From Oscillospiraceae bacterium (lineage in GTDB: Bacteria > Bacillota > Clostridia > Oscillospirales > Ruminococcaceae): a stretch of DNA of 64,000 nucleotides. The stretch's first letter is position 1, and each line of letters begins with the position of its first letter. The stretch is from positions 1 through 64,000 of the forward strand of contig JAFSCU010000049.1 of NCBI GenBank assembly GCA_017436575.1, given 5' to 3'. The notes beneath the pieces are model-generated. The model did not search any database. It saw only the letters and a list, made by a program, of their open reading frames with translations, and was not told the DNA's origin. Of this stretch, positions 52,299 to 61,419 are shown one piece after another. Position numbers and translations under genes: made by a program.

Positions 52299-53237
52299 TT
52301 ATTCCGCTATATATTCAGAAAGTGTGCCGGTCAATGTCTGTTCAAAGTCCGCACTGTGTATTTCTGAATAAGTGAAAGATATTTTATTCCCTTTGCCAAG
52401 TTCGGCTTTGGAGTTTATTATAATATCTGCACAGGCATATGCCACATCCCGGTCTGTCATACAGCTGCGACACAGCAGAATTATATCCCTGTATTTCTGC
52501 AATGTAGGCTTTGCAAGGTTGATTTCCAGTGCCAGTTTGCCATATTCTGCCGCCAGTTCATTTACAGAGGGCGGGCTGTCGGTATGCAGCACCGGGCCTG
52601 TATACACACTGTAGAGATAGCTGTCATGTGTGGAATATACTTCCCCTTTGGCATCAAAATCACCGAACAAAGAAATATCATCCAGTATGGTTATATATTC
52701 CTTTTCACCTGCTCTTATGCACAGGGTGGCTTCCACTTTGTTCACAGCCCTGTAATATTCATAGTCACGGGCTGAAAAAACTGCACTGCCTTTCAGATAA
52801 TTGGTCTGGTAACCGTCAAATACAATATTGCCGCCCATATCTGCGACAATGGTAAATCCCCTATTCCATTCCGGGTCTGTGTAACTGCGGCTAACATAGG
52901 CAAGCCGGTAGTTGTCATAGCGGTCGGCTATGGTATAGTCGTAATGTTCGCCTATATGCTCTGAAACTTCAAATTTATCAAACTGTGTGCCATAGGTATG
53001 CCGGACATAGCGGTCAATGTGTGCGGCTGTTTCTGCTTTCAGGTTGTCTGCCTTCTTTTTATCGTGGACAATTACAAAAAGAACTATAAGAGCAAGGACA
53101 AAAAATGTAATCATATAATTTCGGTCTTGGCGCCGATGTTCTTCCTCGTTACCCTGCATCAACATTTCAAGGCGGGAATACCCTTCGTCTGTCGGCAATA
53201 TATCTTCTCTGCCTGCTATCAGCTTTTCATCTTTCAT
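52299..53237 (-). CDS. Single-pass membrane protein, RLxxLxxG family, function unknown
   Basis: A 312-aa relative of the proteins at 18133-19116 and 19131-19595. Head GYSRLEMLMQGNEEEHRRQ, one helix (about 43-60), then HIDRYVRHTYGTQFDKFEVS, matching IEEYITATYTNELDNFEKAD. The extracellular domain is rich in Tyr and Asp (EHYDYTIADRYDNYRLAYVS). Monocistronic on the minus strand. Confidence 0.8.
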   Translation of the reverse strand: MKDEKLIAGREDILPTDEGYSRLEMLMQGNEEEHRRQDRNYMITFFVLALIVLFVIVHDKKKADNLKAETAAHIDRYVRHTYGTQFDKFEVSEHIGEHYDYTIADRYDNYRLAYVSRSYTDPEWNRGFTIVADMGGNIVFDGYQTNYLKGSAVFSARDYEYYRAVNKVEATLCIRAGEKEYITILDDISLFGDFDAKGEVYSTHDSYLYSVYTGPVLHTDSPPSVNELAAEYGKLALEINLAKPTLQKYRDIILLCRSCMTDRDVAYACADIIINSKAELGKGNKISFTYSEIHSADFEQTLTGTLSEYIAE

Positions 53238-53570
53238 TCTATCACCTCTGTATAATTAACCTGTGACGGTTATTTATGGGGACAGTTTTATTGTAGCATA
53301 CACATAGGAAAATGTCATCTCAACGGGCAAAGCGGTAACGGGACATTCAGGGGCCGTTCCCTGCACATTCCTGTTTTGCACTTATTCCGTAGGGGTGGTT
53401 CGCGAATCGCCCGCAAAAAGGGAGGGCATGGAAGCCCTCCCCTACGTATAATAATGTGCGCATACCTCACGGCAATGGGACGATGTGGCATGGCGGCAAA
53501 GCCGTCGGTCCGGATGGGGTGACACGTTCGCCGAAGGCGTATGTGCGTCCCCTACATAATATACAACAAA
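53238..53570. other. Non-coding gap with dispersed repeat family A
   Basis: About 330 bases without a credible gene. It includes the family A copy at 53388-53447 and a further fragment near 53520-53556 ending CGTCCCCTACAT. Confidence 0.6.
53388..53447. repeat. Dispersed repeat, family A
   Basis: CGTAGGGGTGGTTCGCGAAT ... GAAGCCCTCCCCTACG, with inverted CGTAGGGG/CCCCTACG ends, as in the copy at 25481-25620. Confidence 0.75.
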
Positions 53571-53598
53571 AAAAGACGGATTGCCCCGTCTTTCTTTT
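53571..53598 (-). terminator. Terminator of the nonulosonic acid operon
   Basis: AAAGACGG/CCGTCTTT hairpin flanked by T runs, just after the LegF stop on the minus strand. Confidence 0.85.
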
Positions 53599-53605
53599 TA
53601 TATAA

Positions 53606-54367
53606 TTATCTGATTAAATCTTTTACTGCTTTGAAGCCTTCTACTTTTTCGAAAAGGTAGCCGCCGATAAGCTGCATCATTTCAAAGTCTTCTTCGCTGT
53701 CGATATCCAGCACAGCTGTATCTTTCATCTGATAAAGTACCCAGTCTGCTTCCCAGATATTGCCTGTTGTATTGTTTTTCAGGAAATCAGCATCAAATAC
53801 ATAGATGGAAGCGTTAAGGTCATAAACTGCAGGTGCCTGCTGACGGGCTGTATACCATACGCTGTCGATGGCTTTTTTGATTTTGCCGTCTTCTTCTTTA
53901 ACCATATTGAAGTATGGGCTGCGGCGGGATGGGCAGCCGGAGATAGACAGCTGTCTTTCAGGATGTGCAATTTTAAGTTCATAAGCACCAAGAACATCGT
54001 GAACCTGTCTCAATGGGCTTGTAATATCAAGGTCGATAAGATAATCGTACTTTTCGCCTGTTTTTTCTTCCATATATGCCAGAGACTGCTGGAAAACAGC
54101 CATTTTTGGCACTGTGTCGCCACCCAGTTCTTCAGGACGGCGAATAAAGTAAACTTCCGGATATTTTGCCAAAACCAGGTCAGCCAGGTCCTGGCTGTCT
54201 GTGTTCAGACATACGTCAACCTGTGCGTCTTCCACTTTTTCTTTAAAGTTGAAGGATGATGCCAGTGTGTAGTATACCAGCGGTTTGTCAAGGAATGTCT
54301 TAAGGTTTTTGTTTTTGAAACCTTTACTGCCTGCACGGCCACAGATGGTAATAAGAACTCTTTTCAT
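53606..54367 (-). CDS. CMP-nonulosonic acid cytidylyltransferase (LegF/NeuA-like)
   Basis: Activates a nonulosonic acid (probably legionaminic acid) with CTP. The 253-aa protein begins ICGRAGSKGFKNKNLKTF, the nucleotide-binding motif of the family, and has LDITSPLRQV for substrate binding. Last gene of the Leg-type operon; two bases separate it from the Gfo/Idh gene. Confidence 0.88.
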   Translation of the reverse strand: MKRVLITICGRAGSKGFKNKNLKTFLDKPLVYYTLASSFNFKEKVEDAQVDVCLNTDSQDLADLVLAKYPEVYFIRRPEELGGDTVPKMAVFQQSLAYMEEKTGEKYDYLIDLDITSPLRQVHDVLGAYELKIAHPERQLSISGCPSRRSPYFNMVKEEDGKIKKAIDSVWYTARQQAPAVYDLNASIYVFDADFLKNNTTGNIWEADWVLYQMKDTAVLDIDSEEDFEMMQLIGGYLFEKVEGFKAVKDLIR

Positions 54368-54368
54368 A

Positions 54369-55292
54369 TTATGCCTCCTTGCCCAGTGTCAGTGCCAGCA
54401 CTTTGTTGGCTTTTGTCGGTGTGTTGATGTTTTCAGCTTTGCCGGCCATAATGTCCAGCACATTTCTCATTTCGCGTACAAAGCGCATATTTGCTTCTTC
54501 GCTACAGTTGATAACTGTGCCGTCAGCCAGTTTTACGCTGCCCTGGCCGAATTCTGCTTCGATAGTGCCGTCTGCCACAAACACTTCGCAGGTGCGGCGA
54601 TACTCACGGCCAAAATAGTCCAGATGCACTTCACACAGCTTGTCCTGATAGCGTGCAATGTAGATGGACAGATCGTCAGAGTCGATTTCCAGGTTGGAGT
54701 ATGTGCCTTTGAAGTTGTAGCTTTCCACTGGGAAGCCGAACAGGTCTGTCATATAGTCCAGTTCGTGGATAAGGTCGATTGTTACACCGCCGCCCAGAGC
54801 TTTGATAGCAGAGTAGTTTTTACGATAGTCCTGTGTTGGGCGCCAGCCTGGCAGGTAGCTGGAGCAGATAATTCTTACAGAGAATGGTTTTTCATCTTTC
54901 AGAATTTCTTTCAGCTTCATATAAGCGCCGCAGTAACGCATTGGGCAGGCAACATAAGCATTTTCATCTGTAAGACCCAGTTCATCTATATCATAGATTG
55001 AATCTTCAAAAATCGGTTTTTCGATAAAGAAGAATTTTGATTTGCCTTTCAGGTCTTTCAGTGCGTTGTAATGCAGTGTAGTTGGGTTTGTGATAAATGC
55101 CAGGTCGTAAACAGTGTCATCCAGCTGCATAATCTGATTGTTGATAAGTGCAGCCACATCTTCAGGCAGGGCGCGTGGTGATGAGCGCAGTGCTGTAACG
55201 TCCAGTTCAATGCCGCGTTCAGCTGCAACAGTGTGCAGATTGCGCAGGTGGCGTGTGCCGATAGAGCCAATGCCTACAAATAAAACTTTCAT
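54369..55292 (-). CDS. Gfo/Idh/MocA-family oxidoreductase 2
   Basis: A 307-aa NAD(P)-dependent sugar oxidoreductase. Rossmann signature VGIGSIGTRHLRNL and the EKPIFE substrate-binding motif (FFIEKPIFEDS). It overlaps the preceding oxidoreductase by one base (stop/start). Within a nonulosonic acid operon it may modify the sugar at one position; the exact step is unknown. Confidence 0.88.
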   Translation of the reverse strand: MKVLFVGIGSIGTRHLRNLHTVAAERGIELDVTALRSSPRALPEDVAALINNQIMQLDDTVYDLAFITNPTTLHYNALKDLKGKSKFFFIEKPIFEDSIYDIDELGLTDENAYVACPMRYCGAYMKLKEILKDEKPFSVRIICSSYLPGWRPTQDYRKNYSAIKALGGGVTIDLIHELDYMTDLFGFPVESYNFKGTYSNLEIDSDDLSIYIARYQDKLCEVHLDYFGREYRRTCEVFVADGTIEAEFGQGSVKLADGTVINCSEEANMRFVREMRNVLDIMAGKAENINTPTKANKVLALTLGKEA

Positions 55293-56269
55293 TATTCAAT
55301 ACCCTCGATTCTGTCCATAATGCTGATTGTGTACAGGTCTTTTTCGTAAGAATATTTTGGTTCTTCTTTGCCTGCAACTACATTCAGGAAGTTCTGCATT
55401 TCGTCAACATAAGCATTTTCAACAATGTTGTCGGAATAGCGGCTGTCGTGTTCAAATGTTTCGTATGTGTTGATGAAATCTTTTTCTTTTGTTTCGTTGT
55501 TGAATTTGTACAGTGCTTTAGGGTTGCCTTCCCAGAACAGGTGCAGGCCTTCACCCATAACTTCAAGGTTGCGAACAGCTTTTGGTGCAACGATGTCTAC
55601 CATAATCACACCGCGTGTGCCATTTTCGTGTGTGAGTGTTACAAAATATCTGTCGTCAAAATCGATTTCCAGGCCAGTCATTCTGTCAGATACTGCATAC
55701 AGGTCTTTTACAGGGCCGAATGTACGCAGAATCCATGGCAGTTCGATACCAAAGAGTTCGCGGCAGCCGTTTGTGCGTTTATTGCTTACAAAGAAATTTT
55801 TATAGCTTTCCCATGGGTGCCAGTCTGGCAGATACTGACCAACGTGGTAGATGTATGTAACAGGTTTGTCAAAGGCTTTAACTTCATTGTCGATAAATGT
55901 CAGTTCGCCGCGGTACAGCATTGTGCTGGACAAAAACAGAACTGTGTCGTTTTCTTTGGCCAGATTCATCAGTTCTTCATAGCCGTCTTTTACCAGGTTC
56001 AGTTCTGTGAATGTATTGATTTTGTTTTCCAGCAGTTCCTTGATAATTACATAGTGTGCAACAGGTGCTGTACATACAAATGCAACATCCGGTTTTTCGG
56101 CTGCAGCTTCTGTAATGCTGGAATATGTTTTGTGGCCCATTTCTTCCACCTGACCGCGACGTTCGGCTGTCATATCAACGCCGATAATTTCTACAGTCGG
56201 GTCGATGCCTTTCAGCAGACGGATACGTCTTTTGCCCATTGAGCCAAGGCCAACAATAAGTGCTTTCAT
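55292..56269 (-). CDS. Gfo/Idh/MocA-family oxidoreductase 1
   Basis: A 325-aa relative of the next gene, with Rossmann VGLGSMGKRRIRLLKG. The usual EKP motif is replaced by TELNLVKDG, so catalysis or substrate may differ. It sits between LegG and the second oxidoreductase. Two adjacent Gfo/Idh enzymes are unusual for a minimal Leg pathway and suggest a modified sugar. Confidence 0.85.
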   Translation of the reverse strand: MKALIVGLGSMGKRRIRLLKGIDPTVEIIGVDMTAERRGQVEEMGHKTYSSITEAAAEKPDVAFVCTAPVAHYVIIKELLENKINTFTELNLVKDGYEELMNLAKENDTVLFLSSTMLYRGELTFIDNEVKAFDKPVTYIYHVGQYLPDWHPWESYKNFFVSNKRTNGCRELFGIELPWILRTFGPVKDLYAVSDRMTGLEIDFDDRYFVTLTHENGTRGVIMVDIVAPKAVRNLEVMGEGLHLFWEGNPKALYKFNNETKEKDFINTYETFEHDSRYSDNIVENAYVDEMQNFLNVVAGKEEPKYSYEKDLYTISIMDRIEGIE

Positions 56270-56281
56270 AATTTTATCTCC

Positions 56282-57442
56282 TTATAAGTCATAAAAAGTT
56301 TTGATTGTGTTATTTTCAGCGTAAACATATTCTGTTACGATTTTTACTATTTCTTCGCTGGCGATACAGCCTGCGTAATAAGGGTTGGTCACATTTTTGC
56401 AGATTTCTTTGTGTTCATCTGACAAACCACGAACAATGCCCGCAAGAATTGAATCAGTTTCCCCTGTGGTCTGTATTACATTTTCTGCAATAAAGCGACC
56501 TTTCTGCCTGTCACCGATATTTACAGTCGGTGTGCCGAAGGCAGGGGTTTCCACCACGCCTGATGAGGAGTTGCCCAGCACCAGAGAGGTGTATTTCATA
56601 GCTGACAGGTAACGTTTCAGCCCAAGGGAGAAAAATGCTTTTGCCCTGTGGGAATTCTTTTCACAGTAAGCATCAACCATTTCGTTTATCTCTGCCCCGC
56701 CTGCGTCAGCATTTGATTTGGTGAAAATCAGGTTCAGATTTTCCACTTTATCAAGGGCAGACAGCAGTTTTGCCATCTCATCAGTTGGCTTTGTGCCTTT
56801 CTGTGTTTCCGGATGATAGGTGATAAGTGCGAAAGGAACAAGATTTTTGAAATCAAGGCTTTCTTCCAGTTCAGCCAGTGTCATCAGTGGTACATTGTGG
56901 ATATTTTCATTACCCAGCCCACCCACATTGTGTACTGTGTCAGGGTTTTCACCCAACTGGATAACGCGCTTTTCGCTGTCAGGGCAGGATGGAAAATGCA
57001 GATTTGCCATTTTAGTCATGCAGTGGCGGTAAAAATCATCCTTTGCACCCACAGTCACATCGCCACCGGAAATATGTGCCAATGGCACAGACAGGGTAGC
57101 GGCCGCAGTGCAGACCGCAAACATTTCGTACCTATCACCCAGGACAATCATCATATCCGGGCGGTCTTTCACAAGCAATTCGCTGAAAGCCTGTACTGTA
57201 TATGCGATGGTCTGGGCTGTTTCATATTCGCCGCTACCAAATTTCATAATATCAATTCGGTGGGCGATTGGGAAACCGTCTTTTTCGATTTCTTCCACTG
57301 TATTACCGTATTTTTCCATCAGATGGGTACCTGTGGCCACAAGGCACAGGTTCAGTCTGTCGCTGTCATATATTCTTTTTATCACCGGGCGCAGCAGACC
57401 ATAGTCAGCGCGGGTGGATGTGACAACCATTATTTTTTTCAT
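56282..57442 (-). CDS. UDP-GlcNAc 2-epimerase, hydrolysing (LegG/NeuC-like)
   Basis: Releases a ManNAc-type sugar from its UDP form. The 386-aa protein starts VVTSTRADYGLLRPVIKRI, the NeuC/LegG signature, with VLGDRYEMFA and HISGGDVTVGAKDD downstream and LVLGNSSSGVVETPAFGTP near the C-terminus. In a cluster with LegC and PtmE it is probably LegG, acting on UDP-diNAc-bacillosamine (inference). Confidence 0.9.
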   Translation of the reverse strand: MKKIMVVTSTRADYGLLRPVIKRIYDSDRLNLCLVATGTHLMEKYGNTVEEIEKDGFPIAHRIDIMKFGSGEYETAQTIAYTVQAFSELLVKDRPDMMIVLGDRYEMFAVCTAAATLSVPLAHISGGDVTVGAKDDFYRHCMTKMANLHFPSCPDSEKRVIQLGENPDTVHNVGGLGNENIHNVPLMTLAELEESLDFKNLVPFALITYHPETQKGTKPTDEMAKLLSALDKVENLNLIFTKSNADAGGAEINEMVDAYCEKNSHRAKAFFSLGLKRYLSAMKYTSLVLGNSSSGVVETPAFGTPTVNIGDRQKGRFIAENVIQTTGETDSILAGIVRGLSDEHKEICKNVTNPYYAGCIASEEIVKIVTEYVYAENNTIKTFYDL

Positions 57443-57852
57443 AAAGTCAAATCCTTTTGTTAAGGGTTCAAATACAACGTCAATACGTCATAAAGGGGTT
57501 CGGGGAATATTCCCTGAATAACAATCGCGAAGTCTGCGGAGAGCAAGCAGAGAGCCAGGGTCAGCTTTGGCTGACAGATGGCGATATGCTTGCAAAAATC
57601 GCGTTATAATTTAAGTGCGAGCAAACGGAGTGTGCGAGGTTTTAAATTATTAGCGATTTGCAGCAGACAGAGCATTCCACACTTGTGCAGCGTTGGGGGC
57701 ACGGGGCGATTCGCAACGCCCCGGACTTTTGGTTACTTTTGGTCTCAAAAGTAACACCGCTTAGCGGTAAAAACAATGTTTACTCCTTGCACAAGCGCAA
57801 AGATTCTTCGGGCAAAGCCCTCAGAATGACAGATTGCGTTGCAATCTGTCAA
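57443..57852. other. Non-coding gap between LegI and LegG, containing repeats
   Basis: About 410 bases without a credible gene. It contains hairpin-rich segments (ACGGGGCGATTCGCAACGCC; ACTTTTGGT ... TCAAAAGTAAC) and a family B repeat fragment at 57797-57831. No terminator with a clear T run is seen, so LegI and LegG may still be co-transcribed. Confidence 0.55.
57797..57831. repeat. Dispersed repeat fragment, family B
   Basis: CAAAGATTCTTCGGGCAAAG then CCCTCAGAATGACAG, matching the right end of the copy at 13037-13152. Confidence 0.65.
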
Positions 57853-58848
57853 TTACAGTTCAATAAGTTCGTCCAGGGAGAAGTCGCGTTTTGCCACCTG
57901 ACCCAGAACTTCATACCAGCGCATTGGGCTGATGCCGTTGCCAGGGCGTTTTACAGTGATGTTTTCTTCTGTGAAGACTTCGCCTGCTTTTACAGGAACT
58001 TTTGCAACGATGGATTTTCTTGCGATATCCTTGTTCTTTGCTTCAGATTCTGTAACTTTTTTCACGCCGTCACCCAGTGCGATTTCTGTTTTTCTGATGG
58101 ATTCAACCAGTGCGAACAGTTCCTGTGGTGCCATGGATGCCTGATGGTCAGGACCTTCCATTGTTTTATCCAGTGTGAAGTGTTTTTCGATAACTGTTGC
58201 ACCCAGTGAAACAGCAGCCAGTGGTGCCTCCAGACCGAGAGTATGGTCAGAGAAGCCAACTGCTGTACCAAAGTTGTTTTTGATGTCCAGCATAGCTTTT
58301 ACATTGGCATCTTTCAGTGGTGTTGGGTATTCTGTATTGCAATGGAGAATTGTGATTTCGCCTGCACCGTTCTTTTCCAGAATTTCCAGTGCATCTTTGA
58401 TTTCACTGATTTCGCACATACCTGTAGACATAATTACAGGTTTGCCCAGTTTTGCCACTTTTTCAAGATAAGGCAGATTTGTTACTTCGCCTGATGGAAT
58501 TTTCCACACAGGCATATCCAATTCTGCCAGAAAATCGATAGAATCCATATCAAATGGTGTAGACAGGTACATAATGCCGATGGAATCGCAGTATTCTTTC
58601 AGCTGGCGGTGTTCTTCAAAACCGAAATGGAGTTTACGCACCATTTCCAGCTGGCTTTCAGCTTCACCTGTTGTGTCTTTCTGATATTCTGCTTTTGGTG
58701 CAAAGCGGCTGATAACCAGTTCTGGCACAGCTGTCTGATATTTTACGATATCAGCACCTGCTGCTTTGGCAACATCTGCCATTTTTTTTGCAAGTTCAAA
58801 AGAACCGTTATGGTTAACGCCTGCTTCGGCTATAATTAAAACTGACAT
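57853..58848 (-). CDS. N-acetylneuraminate/legionaminate synthase (NeuB/LegI-like)
   Basis: Condenses PEP with a ManNAc-type sugar to make a nonulosonic acid. The 331-aa protein has an N-terminal TIM barrel (IIAEAGVNHNGSFELAKKMA, STPFDMDSIDFL, HCNTEYPTP) and a C-terminal SAF antifreeze-like domain (SIVAKVPVKAGEVFTEENIT). The neighbours favour LegI. Its promoter lies at 58889-58916. Confidence 0.93.
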   Translation of the reverse strand: MSVLIIAEAGVNHNGSFELAKKMADVAKAAGADIVKYQTAVPELVISRFAPKAEYQKDTTGEAESQLEMVRKLHFGFEEHRQLKEYCDSIGIMYLSTPFDMDSIDFLAELDMPVWKIPSGEVTNLPYLEKVAKLGKPVIMSTGMCEISEIKDALEILEKNGAGEITILHCNTEYPTPLKDANVKAMLDIKNNFGTAVGFSDHTLGLEAPLAAVSLGATVIEKHFTLDKTMEGPDHQASMAPQELFALVESIRKTEIALGDGVKKVTESEAKNKDIARKSIVAKVPVKAGEVFTEENITVKRPGNGISPMRWYEVLGQVAKRDFSLDELIEL

Positions 58849-58888
58849 AGAATTTCTCCTTATTAGTTGTATTTACATAGTTAATTAT

Positions 58889-58916
58889 ATTTTATCATAT
58901 TTTGTAAATAAGTAAA
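58889..58916 (-). promoter_or_regulatory. Promoter of the LegI-to-LegF operon
   Basis: On the minus strand TTTACT (complement of 58911-58916), 16 bases and TAAAAT (complement of 58889-58894) with TGA before the -10. About 40 bases before the LegI start. Confidence 0.55.
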
Positions 58917-59037
58917 AGGGTATTTGCAAAATTAATAGATAAAATTTTATTCAATAATGCAGTGAATAACTGTTCTGTCATATTTATTGCGTTTTTCCAC
59001 CGCACAAACTATAATTAAAGCTGAAAGGTGGTGCTTT

Positions 59038-60240
59038 ATGAAAAGACTGACAGCAATTTTTTTATCTCTGTGCATACTCTGCGGTTGCAGTGCACCAGAC
59101 AGCAGCAATATAAACTCCGAAAGTGAAAATTCAACAATTACACAGCCTGCGTCTACACCACAGGAATGGGAAATAATTAACGGCAATGCCCCATCGTACG
59201 CCAAAAAACTGCTTTATGATTTAGTGTATAGCGAAATGATATACTGGGATCTGGAAAGTGGTGATGGCACCTTACCTTACAGGTTGCACTCATATTATGA
59301 AAATTGTGTAATAGGAAAAGATATTGATGAATTTATAGGCTTATACGGTACGGTTGAGGTTTATAACCAAGACTATTTGGCTATCCCTGCTGATATATAT
59401 GAAAAACACCTTTGCGACACTTTTGGTGTAACAGCAGAATTTCTTCGAGAAACCGGAAATTATAAAGCCGAAGACAATGTGTATACTTTCGATACCTACT
59501 TTCACAAGCCATCCTTAACGCCTGTCCATATCACCGGCTATAACGAAAAAGACAGATATTTGACAGTAGAATATACTGCAGAATATTATAACGGCAATAA
59601 CCATCAGCGTGTTATGCAGGCCAAGCAAACCGCCACCGGCTGGCAGTATATCGTCAACAAATACAATATCACTCCACCACAGACAAATCCATATCCTCTG
59701 GTGAATATGGAAAAGGGGGATTTGCCGGATATAGCTGCAATACTGGCAAGGCATATGGTGGAATACGGCCGCTCTGGCAACTATAAACTGACAGATGTAA
59801 AGCCTGAAAATGTAAGCCGTTTATTTATGACAAACTATATCTTCACATTTGAAACCTGCAAAAACTACAGCGAAAATTATCCCTATAAAAATTTCGCCAA
59901 ATATGTTGATAACAGAAGCGGTGATGTTGTTTACCAGCTGAACTACGCGCAGATGATAGCATACCAGCTGTATGGATTTGAAAACTGGTTTGTACCTACC
60001 ACCGACTACAACAGTGAAACAATGACATATACCAACCCTACTGAAATCGGCTGGGGTTTTGGTCCGATTGCAAGAGATATCAGTACAAATTACATTTCTG
60101 CTGAAAGAATACAGGTAAATATATTCGCGGAAAACCCAGAAGCAGAAGTAAAATATAATTTCACTGTACTGTTTGATATAATGACAGAAAATGGTTGTAC
60201 ATTTTTACGATTCAATGAAATGACAATGCAAAAATTATAG
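59038..60240 (+). CDS. Lipoprotein, function unknown, inside the nonulosonic acid cluster
   Basis: A 400-aa lipoprotein: signal peptide MKRLTAIFLSLCILCGCSAP with lipobox LCGC, then a Ser/Asn-rich linker and a Tyr-rich domain without recognised motif (YLTVEYTAEYYNGNNHQRVM). It lies on the opposite strand and splits the LegC-PtmE and LegI-LegF parts. AGGTGG precedes ATG 59038; the longer frame to 58987 is not used. Confidence 0.8.
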   Translation: MKRLTAIFLSLCILCGCSAPDSSNINSESENSTITQPASTPQEWEIINGNAPSYAKKLLYDLVYSEMIYWDLESGDGTLPYRLHSYYENCVIGKDIDEFIGLYGTVEVYNQDYLAIPADIYEKHLCDTFGVTAEFLRETGNYKAEDNVYTFDTYFHKPSLTPVHITGYNEKDRYLTVEYTAEYYNGNNHQRVMQAKQTATGWQYIVNKYNITPPQTNPYPLVNMEKGDLPDIAAILARHMVEYGRSGNYKLTDVKPENVSRLFMTNYIFTFETCKNYSENYPYKNFAKYVDNRSGDVVYQLNYAQMIAYQLYGFENWFVPTTDYNSETMTYTNPTEIGWGFGPIARDISTNYISAERIQVNIFAENPEAEVKYNFTVLFDIMTENGCTFLRFNEMTMQKL

Positions 60241-60248
60241 ATACAAAA

Positions 60249-60280
60249 AACCGACTGAAAAATAATCAGTCGGTTAATTT
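60249..60280. terminator. Terminator between lipoprotein and PtmE genes
   Basis: A 10-bp stem AACCGACTGA/TCAGTCGGTT, between convergent genes. Confidence 0.82.
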
Positions 60281-60286
60281 TATATA

Positions 60287-61330
60287 TTATTTGTTTTCCA
60301 GTCTTCTGCGCATTGCTTCCAGTTCTTCCAGCTGGCCCATATCCATCCAGCTGTCTTCGCTGACAGGATATACACCCACTTTAAAGCCTTTTGCACGGTA
60401 GTTTTCCATAATATCCGGGAAGCCGATAGCTTTGCCTTCTTCCAGTTCATCAATAATTCTGCCGTCAACAAGATACATACCTGTATTTGTCAGGAAATTG
60501 AAGGTTGGTTTTTCGGTTACTGATTCGATTTCACCATCGCAGTTCAGGTTGAAAACACCATAAGGAATAGTAACGTGTTTCAGGGCGCAGACAACTGTAA
60601 TCAGATTGCCGTTTTTCTGGTGGAATTTGTAAATATCGTTGTAGTCTGCCTCTATCAGCACATCGCAGTTGGTAAGGAAGAACGTACCATTCACCTTGCC
60701 TTTCAGCAGCGCCAGCCCGCCACCTGTGCCCAGGAAAACCTCTTCATCGGCAAAGTCTACATTATAGTCTTTGCACTGTTCGTTGAAATAGGCTTTTATC
60801 ATATTTTTCTTGTGGTTTACAATGATATTGAAATCTTTGCAGCCAAAAGCTTTGAAATGGTCGATAATATGCTCGATAATCGGTTTTTCACCCACAGGAA
60901 TAAGCGGCTTTGGCAGAATTTTTGTGTATGGATACAGGCGGGTACCCAGGCCCCCTGCCATAATAACAACAGGCAAATCCAGTGTTTTTTTCACTTTTAT
61001 ACTGCTTTCATCAAAGAAAACAACATCAGTAATCACACCGTCAGAGTCCAGCAGTGGCAGTGCATAAATAGAGTGTTTTATCATAAAGCTGTTTGCCTGG
61101 CTGCGCTGGCTGGCTTTCAGTGAAAGGAAATTATAGTTTGCCATTTCGCCTACTTTTGCGTCCAACCGGCCACCACGGAGAATGTGGCGGCGGATGTCGC
61201 CGTCTGTCAGCACTGCTTTCAGTTTCAGGTCAGGTGCAATAAAGAGTATTTTTTTCTCTTTATCATTCAGCAGCTGCATGGCCTGGAGAACAGGCATTTC
61301 TTCATTTATAATAAGTTCTTCGATAAGCAT
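60287..61330 (-). CDS. CBS-domain sugar-1-phosphate nucleotidyltransferase (PtmE-like)
   Basis: A 347-aa protein with two CBS motifs (residues 1-120: VLQAMQLLNDKEKKILFIAP) fused to a nucleotidyltransferase domain (MAGGLGTRLYPYTKILPKPL, then LTNCDVLIEAD). This fusion is typical of PtmE, which makes GDP-GlcN for legionaminic acid in Campylobacter. It follows the LegC gene on the minus strand, which supports that pathway. Confidence 0.88.
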   Translation of the reverse strand: MLIEELIINEEMPVLQAMQLLNDKEKKILFIAPDLKLKAVLTDGDIRRHILRGGRLDAKVGEMANYNFLSLKASQRSQANSFMIKHSIYALPLLDSDGVITDVVFFDESSIKVKKTLDLPVVIMAGGLGTRLYPYTKILPKPLIPVGEKPIIEHIIDHFKAFGCKDFNIIVNHKKNMIKAYFNEQCKDYNVDFADEEVFLGTGGGLALLKGKVNGTFFLTNCDVLIEADYNDIYKFHQKNGNLITVVCALKHVTIPYGVFNLNCDGEIESVTEKPTFNFLTNTGMYLVDGRIIDELEEGKAIGFPDIMENYRAKGFKVGVYPVSEDSWMDMGQLEELEAMRRRLENK

Positions 61331-61377
61331 AGGAATTCTCCTGTGTTGTTATTTGCACTTTTATTGCTTTGTGCAGA

Positions 61378-61413
61378 CGCGATTCTTCGTCGCAATAGCT
61401 CCTCGGAATGACA
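61378..61413. repeat. Dispersed repeat fragment, family B
   Basis: GCGATTCTTCGTCGCAATAG then CTCCTCGGAATGACAA in the LegC-PtmE gap. Confidence 0.6.
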
Positions 61414-61419
61414 AACAGA

